From Synaphobranchus kaupii (lineage: Eukaryota > Chordata > Actinopteri > Anguilliformes > Synaphobranchidae), in NCBI GenBank assembly GCA_029718625.1, contig CM056376.1:121054264-121118263 (forward strand): a DNA stretch of 64,000 bases, given 5' to 3'. Of this stretch, positions 49,401-62,350 are shown in pieces. The position numbers and the translations under genes are program-made. Position 1 is the first letter of the stretch, and each line of letters starts with the position of its first letter. The notes beneath the pieces were generated by a model. That model was not told the DNA's origin. It worked only from the letters and a program-made list of their open reading frames with translations, and did no database searches.

Positions 49401-49418
49401 GCATCCCGACGCCGAGAG
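21386..49418 (+). CDS. attractin / attractin-like 1, transmembrane-encoding exons (partial gene)
   Basis: Two exons (21386-21447 and 49340-49418) join through a split Ser codon (AG|T). They encode IAFSQHSNFMDLVQFF, then VTFFSCFLSLLLVAAVVW, then KIKQSCWASRRRE. This is the end of the ectodomain, the single membrane helix and the basic start of the cytoplasmic tail of attractin (ATRN) or attractin-like 1 (ATRNL1). These are large type I membrane proteins with CUB, EGF, kelch, lectin and PSI domains, linked to melanocortin/agouti signalling and, with MGRN1, to endosomal traffic. KQSC rather than KQTC leans to ATRN from memory, while the 27.9 kb intron is also compatible with ATRNL1. Upstream exons should lie to the left but none is seen; downstream exons (QLLRE...) are expected beyond 64000. 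Confidence 0.85.
21498..21640 (+). mobile_element. tRNA-derived SINE
   Basis: It has an A-box-like tggcgtagcctg and a B box ggttcaaatcc about 35 bases apart, then a ct-rich body (tctctctcgctcccattctt) and the end tgtccaataaaaaaagc. This is the layout of a common teleost SINE group different from the one at 5905. It sits 50 bases into the intron after the attractin exon. Confidence 0.8.
21641..23005. other. attractin intron, no gene
   Basis: A possible decayed repeat lies at about 21960-22150 (ggatacggtgtttttattag ... gacaccgtatgaac); its family was not recognised. A short (TG)n is at about 22614-22640. Confidence 0.45.
23006..23754 (+). repeat. 30 bp minisatellite, about 25 copies
   Basis: Units of acacatctcacagatcacat followed by cctgtaaaga, with alternation of catctcaca/catctcgca and gatcaca/gatcgca. 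One 28 bp unit at 23161-23188 shifts the register. Because 30 is a multiple of three, both strands stay open with 10-residue periodic translations; these are not genes. Confidence 0.97.
23755..26997. other. attractin intron, no gene or recognised repeat
   Basis: Mostly AT-rich single-copy-looking sequence. A near-palindrome of 22 bases (ctctatagtatatagtatag...) lies at 25623-25644. No exon or RNA gene was recognised. Confidence 0.5.
26998..27510 (+). mobile_element. hAT-like element, relative of 7676-8410, right end missing
   Basis: It starts cagtggcggctgcagagcag and follows the left arm of the 7676 element (ccagttcttctcaattaggc, aaaattgtgtacattttatc). It then has unrelated internal sequence and re-enters the right arm at ccaattatcagtttaaaggg, breaking off near 27510 about 50 bases short of the expected end. 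Non-coding. Confidence 0.75.
27816..28008. mobile_element. hAT-type non-autonomous element (MITE), complete with target duplication
   Basis: 193 bases with ends cagtggtccccaaccaggtt and its inverted partner (right end ctggtttggggatcactg). It is flanked on both sides by the perfect 8 bp duplication ctataagg (27808-27815 and 28009-28016), the hAT hallmark. Internal text (gatctaccatcttgtaggtt, caggtgtgccaaatta) is that of a very common fish element. Confidence 0.9.
28017..31455. other. attractin intron, small repeats only
   Basis: A 53 bp tandem duplication lies at 28938-29043 (gtgagcacccctcgcag block). A LINE-like 3' tail (tttcctggtcaaataaaggt) lies at about 29660-29715. Otherwise AT-rich sequence without recognised genes. 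Confidence 0.6.
31456..32668. mobile_element. 1.2 kb DNA element with imperfect terminal inverted repeats
   Basis: The left end is agggatgggaatagttag, and the right end reads ggttctcgattcccacgccc followed by t, whose complement begins agggcgtgggaatcga. Both ends carry several short gattc/atcga motifs. Similar ends occur in common teleost DNA transposons. The interior is AT-rich and shows no transposase; target duplication not resolved. Confidence 0.6.
32669..34589. other. attractin intron, simple repeats only
   Basis: (AAGC)n at about 33044-33072, a (CCCCA)n run at 33893-33915, (GT)n followed by GA at 34373-34415. No gene was recognised. Confidence 0.55.
34590..35300 (-). mobile_element. decayed Tc1/mariner transposon with transposase fragments
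   Basis: Read on the minus strand, translated pieces line up in Tc1 order: QDFWTTVVWTDDTKEVF (about 35064-35014), then after a deletion MQQANDPMHKSSTEWV (about 34826-34779), then LINSYRKRLVQVTAAK (about 34736-34689). In the family the middle piece reads with an acidic residue where this copy has Ala, and the block between the first two pieces is missing. Stops and frameshifts make it inactive. Confidence 0.8.
35588..35637. repeat. 50 bp palindrome
   Basis: A perfect core TTGTAGCAGTCTT (35600-35612) is mirrored at 35615-35627 with a 2-base spacer. The inversion continues imperfectly outward (aggtgaaag versus aacctcacct). No factor or family was recognised. Confidence 0.8.
35638..38253. other. 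attractin intron, no gene
   Basis: A hAT-like end (cactggcgtagtgtagcgca) may be present at 35817-35870. A 22 bp GC-rich tandem repeat (gaccgcgggctggaggagtt) with three clean units lies at about 36772-36868. ATTA-rich, low-repeat blocks at about 36590-36760 and 37960-38150 resemble conserved non-coding DNA by composition only. Confidence 0.5.
38254..38487 (+). mobile_element. tRNA-headed interspersed repeat
   Basis: It begins with tRNA-like boxes (tggtgcagtggttagcac and ggttcaagtcc), followed by the widespread fish text ctgtgtggagtttgcacgtt, gtttcctcccaca and aaagacatg. A longer copy of the same family lies inverted at 46093-46392. Confidence 0.75.
38488..40309. other. attractin intron, no gene
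   Basis: No exon was recognised. The block 39720-39930 (tatttattgaagccattcat ... gcggcagaataaattgatct) is repeat-poor and could be conserved non-coding DNA, which only comparison can show. Confidence 0.4.
40310..40440 (-). mobile_element. tRNA-derived SINE (family of 5905)
   Basis: On the minus strand: gggcttgtgacagatggctg, the B box ggttcaaaacc, then ggtgggaggggcacagcctt, gagcaaggtatttaatcc. This order is standard for this SINE family. The 3' hairpin region is not preserved. Confidence 0.7.
40441..43586. other. attractin intron, no gene
   Basis: TATA-rich triplet of tactgtatataat near 42055-42085 and a run of about 20 C at 42380-42400. Nothing coding was recognised. Confidence 0.5.
43587..43822 (+). 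repeat. 59 bp minisatellite, 4 copies
   Basis: Units starting aacctgctaccttcctggtg (43587, 43646, 43705, 43764), continuing ctcggccagtaagcttctcc. The first three spacings are exact; the last copy diverges. Confidence 0.95.
44000..47290 (+). mobile_element. decayed Rex1-type non-LTR retrotransposon
   Basis: Pieces of ORF2 occur in order: an endonuclease remnant with GDFNWD at 45051-45068, IDLILINAAHKY at about 45164, and SDHC near 45223. Next come reverse transcriptase motif 1-2 remnants (GPDLLISTLQSLAAEI at about 45868, NIPNDRKAAY and SDLSNYHP near 45950-46015), then the palm motif FIDLCKAFSTVD near 47190. Stops and frameshifts abound. The gap between RT pieces holds the inverted repeat at 46093-46392 and other sequence. 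The 5' limit is uncertain. Confidence 0.7.
46093..46392 (-). mobile_element. tRNA-headed interspersed repeat inserted in the Rex1 remnant
   Basis: On the minus strand it carries ctttctgtgcggagtttcca, cttcctcccacagtccaaag and acatgcaggttaggctaatt. It ends in the standard ggtgacctgtccagggtgtt ... gggacaggctccagcc. It splits the RT region, so it is younger than that LINE copy. Confidence 0.75.
47429..48700. mobile_element. Harbinger-like DNA transposon remnant
   Basis: The left end ggcctctatcttacacttgg and the right end (complement gggccctattttatcagtca) are inverted partners. Subterminal text (gcaaacgcaagtgtctttgc; ggcacttgcgccatgtgctt) is characteristic of fish Harbinger elements as I know them. 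Around 47791-47847 a short reading frame resembles the PIF/Harbinger nuclease (YVKGDYSIKIQVIFDATYK). The flanking triplets are tta and ata, a decayed 3 bp duplication at best. Confidence 0.6.
48701..49339. other. attractin intron, LINE tail fragment
   Basis: Around 49000-49130 there is a common fish LINE 3' tail (caatctcaatggagtttttc, ctggttaaataaaagataaa). Nothing else was recognised before the exon at 49340. Confidence 0.55.
49340..49418 (+). CDS. attractin-family exon, membrane helix and juxtamembrane tail
   Basis: A 79-base exon: acceptor ctattcctag before 49340, donor GAGAG|gtaagt after 49418. It completes the Ser codon and encodes CFLSLLLVAAVVWKIKQSC followed by WASRRRE. The hydrophobic run LSLLLVAAVVW is the core of the membrane helix; the K/R-rich stretch after it sets the cytoplasmic side. 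A poly-C tract follows 20 bases into the next intron. Confidence 0.9.
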
Positions 49419-54499
<5,081 letters not shown>

Positions 54500-55717
54500 A
54501 CAAAATGGCGAGCGACAAGAGTGACAGCAGTACTGCAGGGAGTTTTGAGGTGGAGGAGTTTGAAAGGATTCCTTCGTGGTGGAAGACTCTCCTCGCGAAG
54601 ATGTTGCTCGGGCAATACAGCCGTATTCATTCGAGCCACTGGCAGCAGCAGCCCCCGCCCCAGCTGTATTGGTTGAGCAATGTCTTCGTGAGGAGAGGAC
54701 TGGGGATGTAACCGAATGGTAGAGCTAACTTTACCTAGCTAAGTTAGCTTGTTTGTCTGCCTAAAGTAACGTTACTATTAAATATATTCAAATACACAGC
54801 AAAACCCAGTCACACAGTAACGTTAGTAGCCTATATTGAACATGGCTGGTTGTAGCACCATCATCCACTTGGTCCGGAGAGAATTGTTATCATTTATTAG
54901 CTAACATTATTCATAAATGATAGCTAAGATAACTAGTTAGCTAGCTAAGTTGCCAGTTCTCTGGACCAAACGGGGCTAAACTCACACACAATAGACTGCC
55001 TTGCATTACCTAACTTATCGATACATTCCGTCTCTCGGCAGATTATGAAAACTAACAGAGCCGGTGGCATTGCACCGAGGAACGATACAATAAAAAGTGG
55101 CCCAGATCCGATTTTTTTCCTCAAATTTGACACAGATCAGATTTTTTATGGAAGTGTGAATAGCGAAAATCACATTGAATCTGACATTTCCAATTCTCAT
55201 TTGGGCCACTTTTGAATGTCGTAGCCTATTAGATTCCGATACATAACAGATTGTGTCAAAATAATGTTCGGACGCCCCGACTTATTGGATGACTGTGCTG
55301 GTTTTCTTGGCCCTCTAGCTTCTTACAATCGTTCAGCTGTTAAAAATCTTGGTGTGTTTTTTGATATTTCTTTTAAATTTGAAAAACAGATTAGCTCTGT
55401 TGTTAAAGCCAGTTTTTTTCAGCTTAGACTTTTAGCCAAAGTAAAAGCCTATCTCCCCCCCAAAGATTTCGAGAGGGTTATTCATGCTCTTATTACCTCT
55501 CGGCTAGACTACTGCAATTCTTTGTATGTGGGTATAGAGCAGTCCTCTCTACGTCGTCTCCAGCTAGTACAAAATGCTGCCGCACGACTTCTAACTGGGA
55601 AAAGAAAGCGGGAACACATAACACCTGTACTGGCCGCCCTTCACTGGCTTCCCGTCTGCTATAGGATTGATTTTAAGATTTTGTTGATTGTGTTTAAAGT
55701 TTTAAATGGGCTGGCAC

Positions 55718-57241
55718 TGTTACGAACCCGGAACGAGACGAACCCAAGTGCAACGACCAGGAGACAGATTCACAAAAAGGGGGGTTTATTAAATTAAGTG
55801 TTGGGGTAGTCCCAACACTGTACAGAAAAGGCAATACACAATATTACGCTGGAACAGCAAGGAAGCCCGGGACGGGCTGCTCCAAGCCGGAGCTGGGCTG
55901 GCAGGTCTGGAACGTTCGTTCCAAGCCGGAACTGGACTGGACTGGAACTGGACCGGGAGGTCCACTTTGGGAATCAGGATCTGGAACGGAATGTTCCAAA
56001 CCGGAACTGGACTGGACTGGAACTGGACCGGGAGGTCCACACTGGAATCAGGATCTGGAACGGGTGTGTTCCAAACCGGAACTGGACTGGACTGGAACTG
56101 GACCGGGAGGTCCACACTGGAATCAGGGTCTGGAACGGATTTGTTCCAAACCGGAACTGGACAGGACTGGAACTGGACCGGGAGGTCACACTGGAATCAG
56201 GGTCTGGAACGGATTTGTTCCAAACCGGAACTGGACTGGACTGGAACTGGACCGGGAGGTCCACACGGGAAGTAGGGTCTGGAACGGATTGTTCCAAACC
56301 GGAACTGGACTGGACAGGTAGGTGCACGGCTCACACCTGGACTGGACTGGACTAGCTGGGGAGCGGCTCACTACGGCAGGACAGGAACTGGACCGGAATG
56401 ACTGCACCGGTACAGAACAAAACAAAGCAGGTGGGGTTAGTGCAAGGGAAGGCACGGAAATGACCGGGAGGTTCTCACGGAGGTGCAGGGCTTGAGAGGT
56501 AGGTGGTTGGTGAAGCACGGCAGGGCTGGGTAGTGTGGCGTAGCTGCGGTAGGTCCGGAAGGAGCTGACTGGTCTCCAGAGCTCCCGGAACCGGAACCGA
56601 AGAACTAGTTGGCTTCTTCGGCCGGACAGGAACAACTGGAGGGTAGCCAGGTAACACGCCAACCCGGAGCCTACACGAGCTGGAGGTGGAGGTACCGCAA
56701 CACACACAACGAAAACGGGGGGAAACGAACACTGCCACGGGAGAATGGGAGCTGGGTTAGATGGAGGAGAGGGGAAACAGGTTAGCTGCATGCACCACAA
56801 GAAATGACTTGGAGGATAACTACCAGACTGTAGTTAGGAGCGGAACTCTAGCTGCAAGGGGATAATATCCCACAACCAAGCGAGTAGTTCTTTGAACGCG
56901 ACCAGGCAAACAACGAGCATTAACACCGCGTGACGATAGTTAACGAACTGGCGCCGACTGGCAGCCAGCCGAAGGAATAAATAGTGAGGTTAATGACAGA
57001 ACTAAACAAGGAACAGGTGTGGAAAATAAACGGGAGTGATTAAGAAACACCAGGTGAGGAAATGCATGCAACGAGGGGGGACGGAGTGAAAAGGCGGAAG
57101 TAAGACAACCAGACGAACAAGACAGAGAAGGAAACGCCCAGACCACAGCAGCGGGGAAAACACGGACAAAAGGATCCAACATGACACGGAGGGAAAACAG
57201 GAATATACAGAAAACGAACAGGAAGGGAGCGGAACATTACA
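55718..57241 (-). mobile_element. solitary LTR, 1524 bp, with 5 bp target duplication
   Basis: The insert is bounded by the perfect direct repeat ggcac (55713-55717 and 57242-57246). It starts tgttacgaacccgg and ends ggaacattaca. On the minus strand it runs TGTAATGTTCC to GGGTTCGTAACA, the TG...CA form of an LTR, with a polyadenylation signal (AATAAACCCCC) about 70 bases from its 3' end. No internal coding region or second LTR is present. Gypsy-type origin is likely but unproved. It interrupts the Rex1 frame within the sequence for NGLAPSYL. Confidence 0.8.
55915..56320 (-). repeat. 75 bp tandem repeat inside the LTR, about 5-6 copies
   Basis: Units beginning ccggaactggactggactgg at 55926, 56001, 56076, 56151, 56225 and 56299 (spacing 75 then 74), continuing aactggaccgggaggtccac. 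The three 75-base spacings keep frames open on both strands, giving long spurious translations. Confidence 0.95.
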
Positions 57242-57730
57242 GGCACCTTCTTATCTTGCTGATCTCCTGCATTGTCACACTCCCTCCAGAGCACTGAGGT
57301 CGACAAACCGGATGCTTCTGGATGTCCCGAGAACAAGGCTCAAAAGCAGAGGCGATCGAGCATTTGCGGTAGCTGCTCCTAGTCTCTGGAATAGCCTCCC
57401 TATTCACATAAGGTCTGCACAGACCCTTACAATTTTTAAGTCGCTCCTGAAGACTCACCTCTTCGCATTGGCGTTCAATTTGAGTTGAGCTTGGCATCTC
57501 TTACTGTGTCCCTATTCTCTTATGATGGTTATTGTTTTATTGTTGTTTACTGATTGTGCTTTTATTATGTAACCTGTGCAGCACTTTGTCAACGATGGTT
57601 GTTTAAATGTGCTATATAAATACATTTGACTTGACTTGACTTGAAAGCGACCGCAGTCTGAACAGTCATATCGGAATTAATGTGACTTTTTACGTCATTT
57701 TTGATGTAGCTAGCAGGGCATTAGAACGTA

Positions 57731-58016
57731 GCGCATGGGTTAGTTAACTCACTATTGTACAGGGTAGGTTATCAACAGATTCACATTATATTATCATGTG
57801 TTGTCATTTTAGATAAGTGGTAAATGTGCAAAGCAGTGGATTTTTTTGGGCACAAACGATACACCATAATAAGTCGGAAGTAGGCTACGTTTTTATATCA
57901 TTCGCAGACAGCTGCGTTAACCATTTTGTGATTTTAAATAATGTTAGAACTGTCCATATTATTGTCTTGGTTTGTTGCATGTTCGTTCTATGGCTCGGAC
58001 TGCTCAAACCAAACCC
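57731..58016. other. attractin intron, nothing recognised
   Basis: AT-rich sequence between the nested insertion and the small MITE. Confidence 0.4.
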
Positions 58017-58257
58017 AAGTATTTAGGGACCGTCTGAAAAGTCCGTTGTTCGTTCTCAAATTAAAATATCAATAGATATTTAACCATCGCACTTGTGTTC
58101 CAACAATGTGTTGTAGGATCAGTGGGGCATTGAGAGATGGACACAAGCCAATTATTATTGGCTTATTCTTATTCTAAAATACATTGTTTGAAAAAAAGCT
58201 ATTGACATTTTAACTTGGGAACGAATAACACACTTTTCAGACGGTCGCTAAATACTT
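58017..58257. mobile_element. 241 bp MITE with about 55 bp terminal inverted repeats
   Basis: The left end aagtatttagggaccgtctg and the inverted right end (aagtatttagcgaccgtctg) continue with matching inner sequence for about 55 bases. The flanking TA may be part of a duplication (Tc1/mariner-like), not proved. Family not recognised. Confidence 0.8.
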
Positions 58258-58714
58258 CATATATGAATATTCTTTAAAAAGAAATCATAGGGATAAAGGA
58301 TAAATTCAATGTTGTGCCCTGATACTGGAAGGCCCCATATCATAACACAGTTCTTTCTGGAAACCTGCAGCCTATTTTGGTTCTGTACTCTAGCACTTTT
58401 GCATGTACAGTATACAATGCACTTGACATGGTGGTTTGCACCAATACAATTATCAATTTGTAACTAGTTGTAAGTAATATGTAGCCAAATCAGAAACATT
58501 AGATTGTGACACAAAGATCGAGGAGAGGAGGGTGCATTTTTTGAGTATTAGGACGCACCCCTATCATCCACCAGAAACAGCAGTTTAGTTCCTTTGACAC
58601 AATCGGCAGCTGACCCGGAAATAACTTAGAAACAACCAACTAAAATTTTTTTTCCCAAAGAAGGGGTCCTGAATGGAGAAAAGGTTACAGTAAAAAAAAA
58701 ACGTTCTCCCCACA
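58258..58714. other. attractin intron with a DNA-element fragment
   Basis: Near 58376-58425 a short piece (ttctgtactctagcactttt) matches the element at 62048. Otherwise nothing was recognised. Confidence 0.45.
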
Positions 58715-58780
58715 GGGAACGCAAAATAACGAGAATAATTTTTTTTTACCAGAAAAAAAGATCCTCCCCATGTCACCGTA
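58715..58780 (+). mobile_element. detached terminal fragment of the foldback family
   Basis: The text gaacgcaaaataacgagaat, tttttttaccagaaaaaaag and ctccccatgtcacc repeats, in the same orientation, the last 80 bases of the palindrome's right end at 60680-60750. It abuts the left end of the intact palindrome. Confidence 0.7.
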
Positions 58781-60762
58781 GTACGGAAGCCCTGAAGCGC
58801 AAGGTGAAAATTTTTTTTTTTAAACGAGATAGTAAGTCGTTAAAACGAGATACTCTCTTGTTATAACGAGAAAAAAAGTTTTTTTGAAAAGCTATCTCGT
58901 TAAAACGAGATAGTAAGTCGTTTATACGAGTTATTATCTCGTTTATTTGAGATATTATCGCGTTTATATGGCTCGTTTATACAAGTTATTAACTCGTTTG
59001 TAGGGCACGTTTTTACGAGATATAACTCAGCATGAACTCTGATTTCAGTGTGTATTTTGAGTGCAATTAAAGCTGTTTTTGAGTCCTTGCGTGCTTCATT
59101 TTAACATGGGGGGACGGGGGGGGCTATATATTTTTTAAATATTTGTAACACTTAAAATATAGGCTAATGTTACTGAAAAACACATTTGTTAACTCTAGCT
59201 ACATTGTGTATTGAACGGATGATGCATCTATCAGGTTTAGAGATAATTAGCTGCTTATTAGGCTATATTTTATTAGATATTAAATGCATAAACTGATATT
59301 TTACAGTGCAGTTGTATCGGTAATAGGAGAGATGTTCTCATTCTCGTCAGGAGAGGGCGTTACTGTTACACGAATGTCTGAAGTAGGAGATTAGATCAGC
59401 TTCATTCTGGATTCTGAGTTTGCCATACATTCCTCAACATTTTCAAGACTGGAGTCCGGACCACATAGCTGTTCTTATGCTTCGCTCTCAACTCTGATTT
59501 CAACGTGCATTGTAGCAATTAAAGCTATTTTTGGGTTAGAGATAATATCTAGAGATAATATTAGTTGGCAATAAGTGATGGTGTTTATTGTATTTTATTA
59601 GGGATTAAGCTACAGCTGGTGTTTTACAGTGCAATTGTATCGGTAATAGGAAAGATGTGCTCATTCTCGTCAGGAGAGACGATACAATTACTATTACCGA
59701 TACAATTGCACTGTAAAACACCAGACTGCAGCTTAATCCCTAATAAAATACAATAAACACCATCACTTGTTGCCAACTAATATTATCTCTAGATGCATCA
59801 TTCATCCAATACACAACGCGGAGTTAAAAACGCAGCCGACAAACTTTTATATTTTAAAGTGTTTTGTCACGCTCCCCATGTTGAAATGAAGCACCAAGTA
59901 GCCGACACACGCAATAACCCAAAAATAGCTTTAATTGCACTTAGGCTACAATGCACGTTGAAATCAGAGTTGAGAGCGAAGCATAAGAACAGCTATGTGG
60001 TCCGGACTCCAGTCTTGAAAATGTTGAGGAATGTATGGCAAACTCAGAATCCAGAATGAAGCTGATCTAATCTCCTACTTCAGACATTCGTGTAACAATA
60101 ACGCCCTCTCCTGACGAGAATGAGAACATCTCTCCTATTACAGATACAACTGCACTGTAAAATATCAGTTTATGCATTTAATCTGTAATAAAATATAGCC
60201 TAATAAGCAGCAACTGTTGGCAGCTAATTATCTCTAAACCTGATAGATGCATCATTCGTTCAATACACAACGTAGCTAGAGTTAACAAATTTAATTTTTT
60301 CAGTAACATTAGCCTATATTTTAAGTGTTATAAATATTTTAAAAATATATAGCCCCCCCCGTCCCCCCCCCCATGTTAAAATGAAGCACGCAAGGACTCA
60401 AAAACAGCTTTAATTGCACTCAAAATACACACTGAAATCAGAGTTCATGCTGAGTTATATCTCGTAAAAACGTGCCCTACAAACGACTTAATAACTTGCA
60501 TGAACGAGCCATATAAACGCGATAATATCTCGAATAAACGAGATAATAACTCGTATAAACGCCTTACTATCTCGAATAAACGAGATAATAACTCGTATAA
60601 ACGACTTACTATCTCGTTTAAACGAGATAGCTTTTCAAAAAAAAATGTTTTATACATTTCTCTCCATGTCACCTTAAGGAACGCAAAACAACGAGAATTT
60701 TATTTTTTTTTACCAGAAAAAAATAATAAAAATCTCCCCATGTCACCTTAGGGGCTCCGTAC
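58781..60762. mobile_element. 1982 bp foldback element, palindrome within palindrome
   Basis: The ends gtacggaagccct and (complement of the right end) gtacggagcccct are inverted partners, and the whole element folds on itself. Outer arms carry arrays of short palindromes (ctcgtttaaacgag type) at 58832-58970 and 60500-60640. Inward, a block A-B-C (A 59034-59085, B about 59238-59280, C 59299-59356) recurs as A'-B'-C' (59489-59679). All are mirrored on the right, ending with C at about 60100-60160 and A at about 60400-60450. The centre is near 59680. No transposase is encoded. Superfamily unknown. Confidence 0.85.
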
Positions 60763-62047
60763 AAATCACTGCTTTCTGCTTTTACGTACATTTTACATAC
60801 TGTCCCATCTTTTTTGGAATTGGGGTTTGTACAATTTATTCACCTGTAGGAAGATAGATATAATAAAGGAAATCCTTAAAATCACTGGCCTGGATCACTG
60901 GACTTGAATGTGCTGGGATCGAACACCATAGGCTGTTTTACCCCTGAACTTGCTAAATGAATGTCACTTGAACTACATGGTTTCCAAATAGTTTCATGGA
61001 AGTCCAGCAGGGTTTGCTAAGCAGGTAAACGGTGAATCTATGGTCTCACCCCGCCGTGATCTCTGTGCTCCAGACAAGAATTAGCCCTCTAAGTGGTGCT
61101 TTTCCAAGAGGGCAATCTGTCTTTTTGTTGTCTTTTTTACCACTCTGTTTCAGTATGGCGTCACACCAAGACACAATATTATGCCATTTCAACATCATCT
61201 GTTACGGTCTGGATCTCAGCTGCTCAACACACTGGTGCAATACACCCCATCGCTCAAAAGGACGAACGCCAAACTGAAGACTGATCACAGAGCTGCTGTC
61301 AGGAGCCGGTTTGGACCAGACTGGCACGTGCCCAGACACAACACAGATGTTCTCTCTCCCTTGGCCTGTCACAGAAACAGGGACTGTCACAATGCACAAT
61401 TCTGGCCTGGACGTTTAAATGTATAGTCAAATCATTCACACAAAAGCAACAAGGCTGTAGCTGGGAGCACTGATCGATGCACCTTGTAATTGAAGTGTCT
61501 TATTGCATTCAGAACTGTTTGGTCATTGGCTATTGTAAAAATGTGCTTTTGGCGTATAACTGACTTAATTGTAGACTAGAATGGGTGTTAATATTCAAAT
61601 TTGAACACAAGGACCCTATTTTGGTGAGAACGGTAACGTAAATGTGCCTGGGTGCAAATAGAATTGCTCCTTTCGTCTTTCACAAATTTAATATAATTTG
61701 CCTCCTGCCAGTTTGTTAATTTTGTGGTCTAGGATAAAGGCTTTCACGTCAGTATGGGTTGGCCTACATGGTGTGTCAATAAAAATACTTGGTGCTGTGC
61801 TGACCTTTTAACTCAAATGCCGATTCTGCGTTATTTTGTTGTGCATATATGAACATATGGGGCAGACAAGGGATCACCCAAGACTGTTTGATTGATGTTG
61901 ATTTGTGAAATAATTACATGCACGTAATAGAAAAAACCATATAGAATGAAGGTTGTTTGGAACTGTAGTTATTCTATGGTAACGTAAGCCAATTTATTTC
62001 ATTTGAATAATATTGTAGGCTACTCTCATTTTTTATCTTTCTAAATA
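60763..62047. other. attractin intron, no gene
   Basis: At 60800-60832 the phrase ctgtcccatcttttttggaa with gggtttgtac resembles the end of a common fish DNA element. Otherwise nothing was recognised. Confidence 0.45.
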
Positions 62048-62350
62048 TACAGTGAGCACCATAATTCATTGGACAGTGACATATTTTTTGTTATTTTGGT
62101 TCTGTACTCTAGCACTTTTAGTTTGAAAGGATACAATGACAATGAGGTTGAAGTGCAGACTGTGAGTTTTAATTTCAGGGTATTTCCATCCTTATTGGAA
62201 GAACCGTTTAGAAATTATAGAACCTTTTGTACATAGCCCCCTTAACATAGCTTAACATAATGTAGAATAAAGTACTATTTTTTTATATTTGGTCGCATAT
62301 CCTTTGCATGCTATGACTTCCTGATGTCTGTGACCCAACAATGTCAAAAG
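62048..62350 (+). mobile_element. DNA transposon fragment (common teleost family)
   Basis: It starts tacagtgagcaccataattc and ttggacagtgacatattttt, and runs through gacaatgaggttgaagtgca and cctttgcatgctatgacttc. This is recognisable as the start of a widespread fish element, probably Tc1/mariner-like; the class is from memory. Confidence 0.5.

Larger units (their letters stand above)
55256..57645 (+). mobile_element. Rex1 LINE 3' part, 5'-truncated, interrupted by an LTR
   Basis: An uninterrupted frame from 55264 encodes the end of a Rex1 reverse transcriptase and its C-terminal region: VKNLGVFFDISFKFEKQI, SRLDYCNSLYVGIEQSSLRR, NAAARLLTGKRKREHITPVL, HWLPV. It continues after the LTR insertion at 57247 with PSYLADLLH, SLWNSLPIHIRSAQTLTIFK and a stop near 57490. 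A 3' tail of repeated cttga follows (57625-57645). Apart from the insertion, few lesions are seen, so this copy is much younger than the one at 44000-47290. Confidence 0.85.
54500..57730 (+). mobile_element. DNA-transposon-like host element with P2RX7-like ORF remnant, split by a Rex1 insertion
   Basis: From 54505 an open frame starts MASDKSDSSTAGSFEVEEFE. After an apparent one-base loss near 54575 the second frame reads AIQPYSFEPLAAAAPAPAV and ends GDVTEW just before a stop. This layout is that of the many teleost transposon-borne proteins annotated P2X purinoceptor 7-like. Flanking text at 55085-55255 (cccagatccgatttttttcc, catttgggccacttttgaat) is interrupted at about 55256. It resumes at 57646 with gcgaccgcagtctgaacagt, which in other copies directly follows. 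Exact ends were not resolved. Confidence 0.5.

Noticed and set aside
55789..56800. Overlapping frames of about 100-200 codons on both strands
   Set aside because: They arise from the 75 bp repeat inside a solitary LTR.
60445..60751. Frames with heptad-like Leu or repeated KRDN patterns
   Set aside because: They are translations of the micro-palindrome array in the foldback arm.
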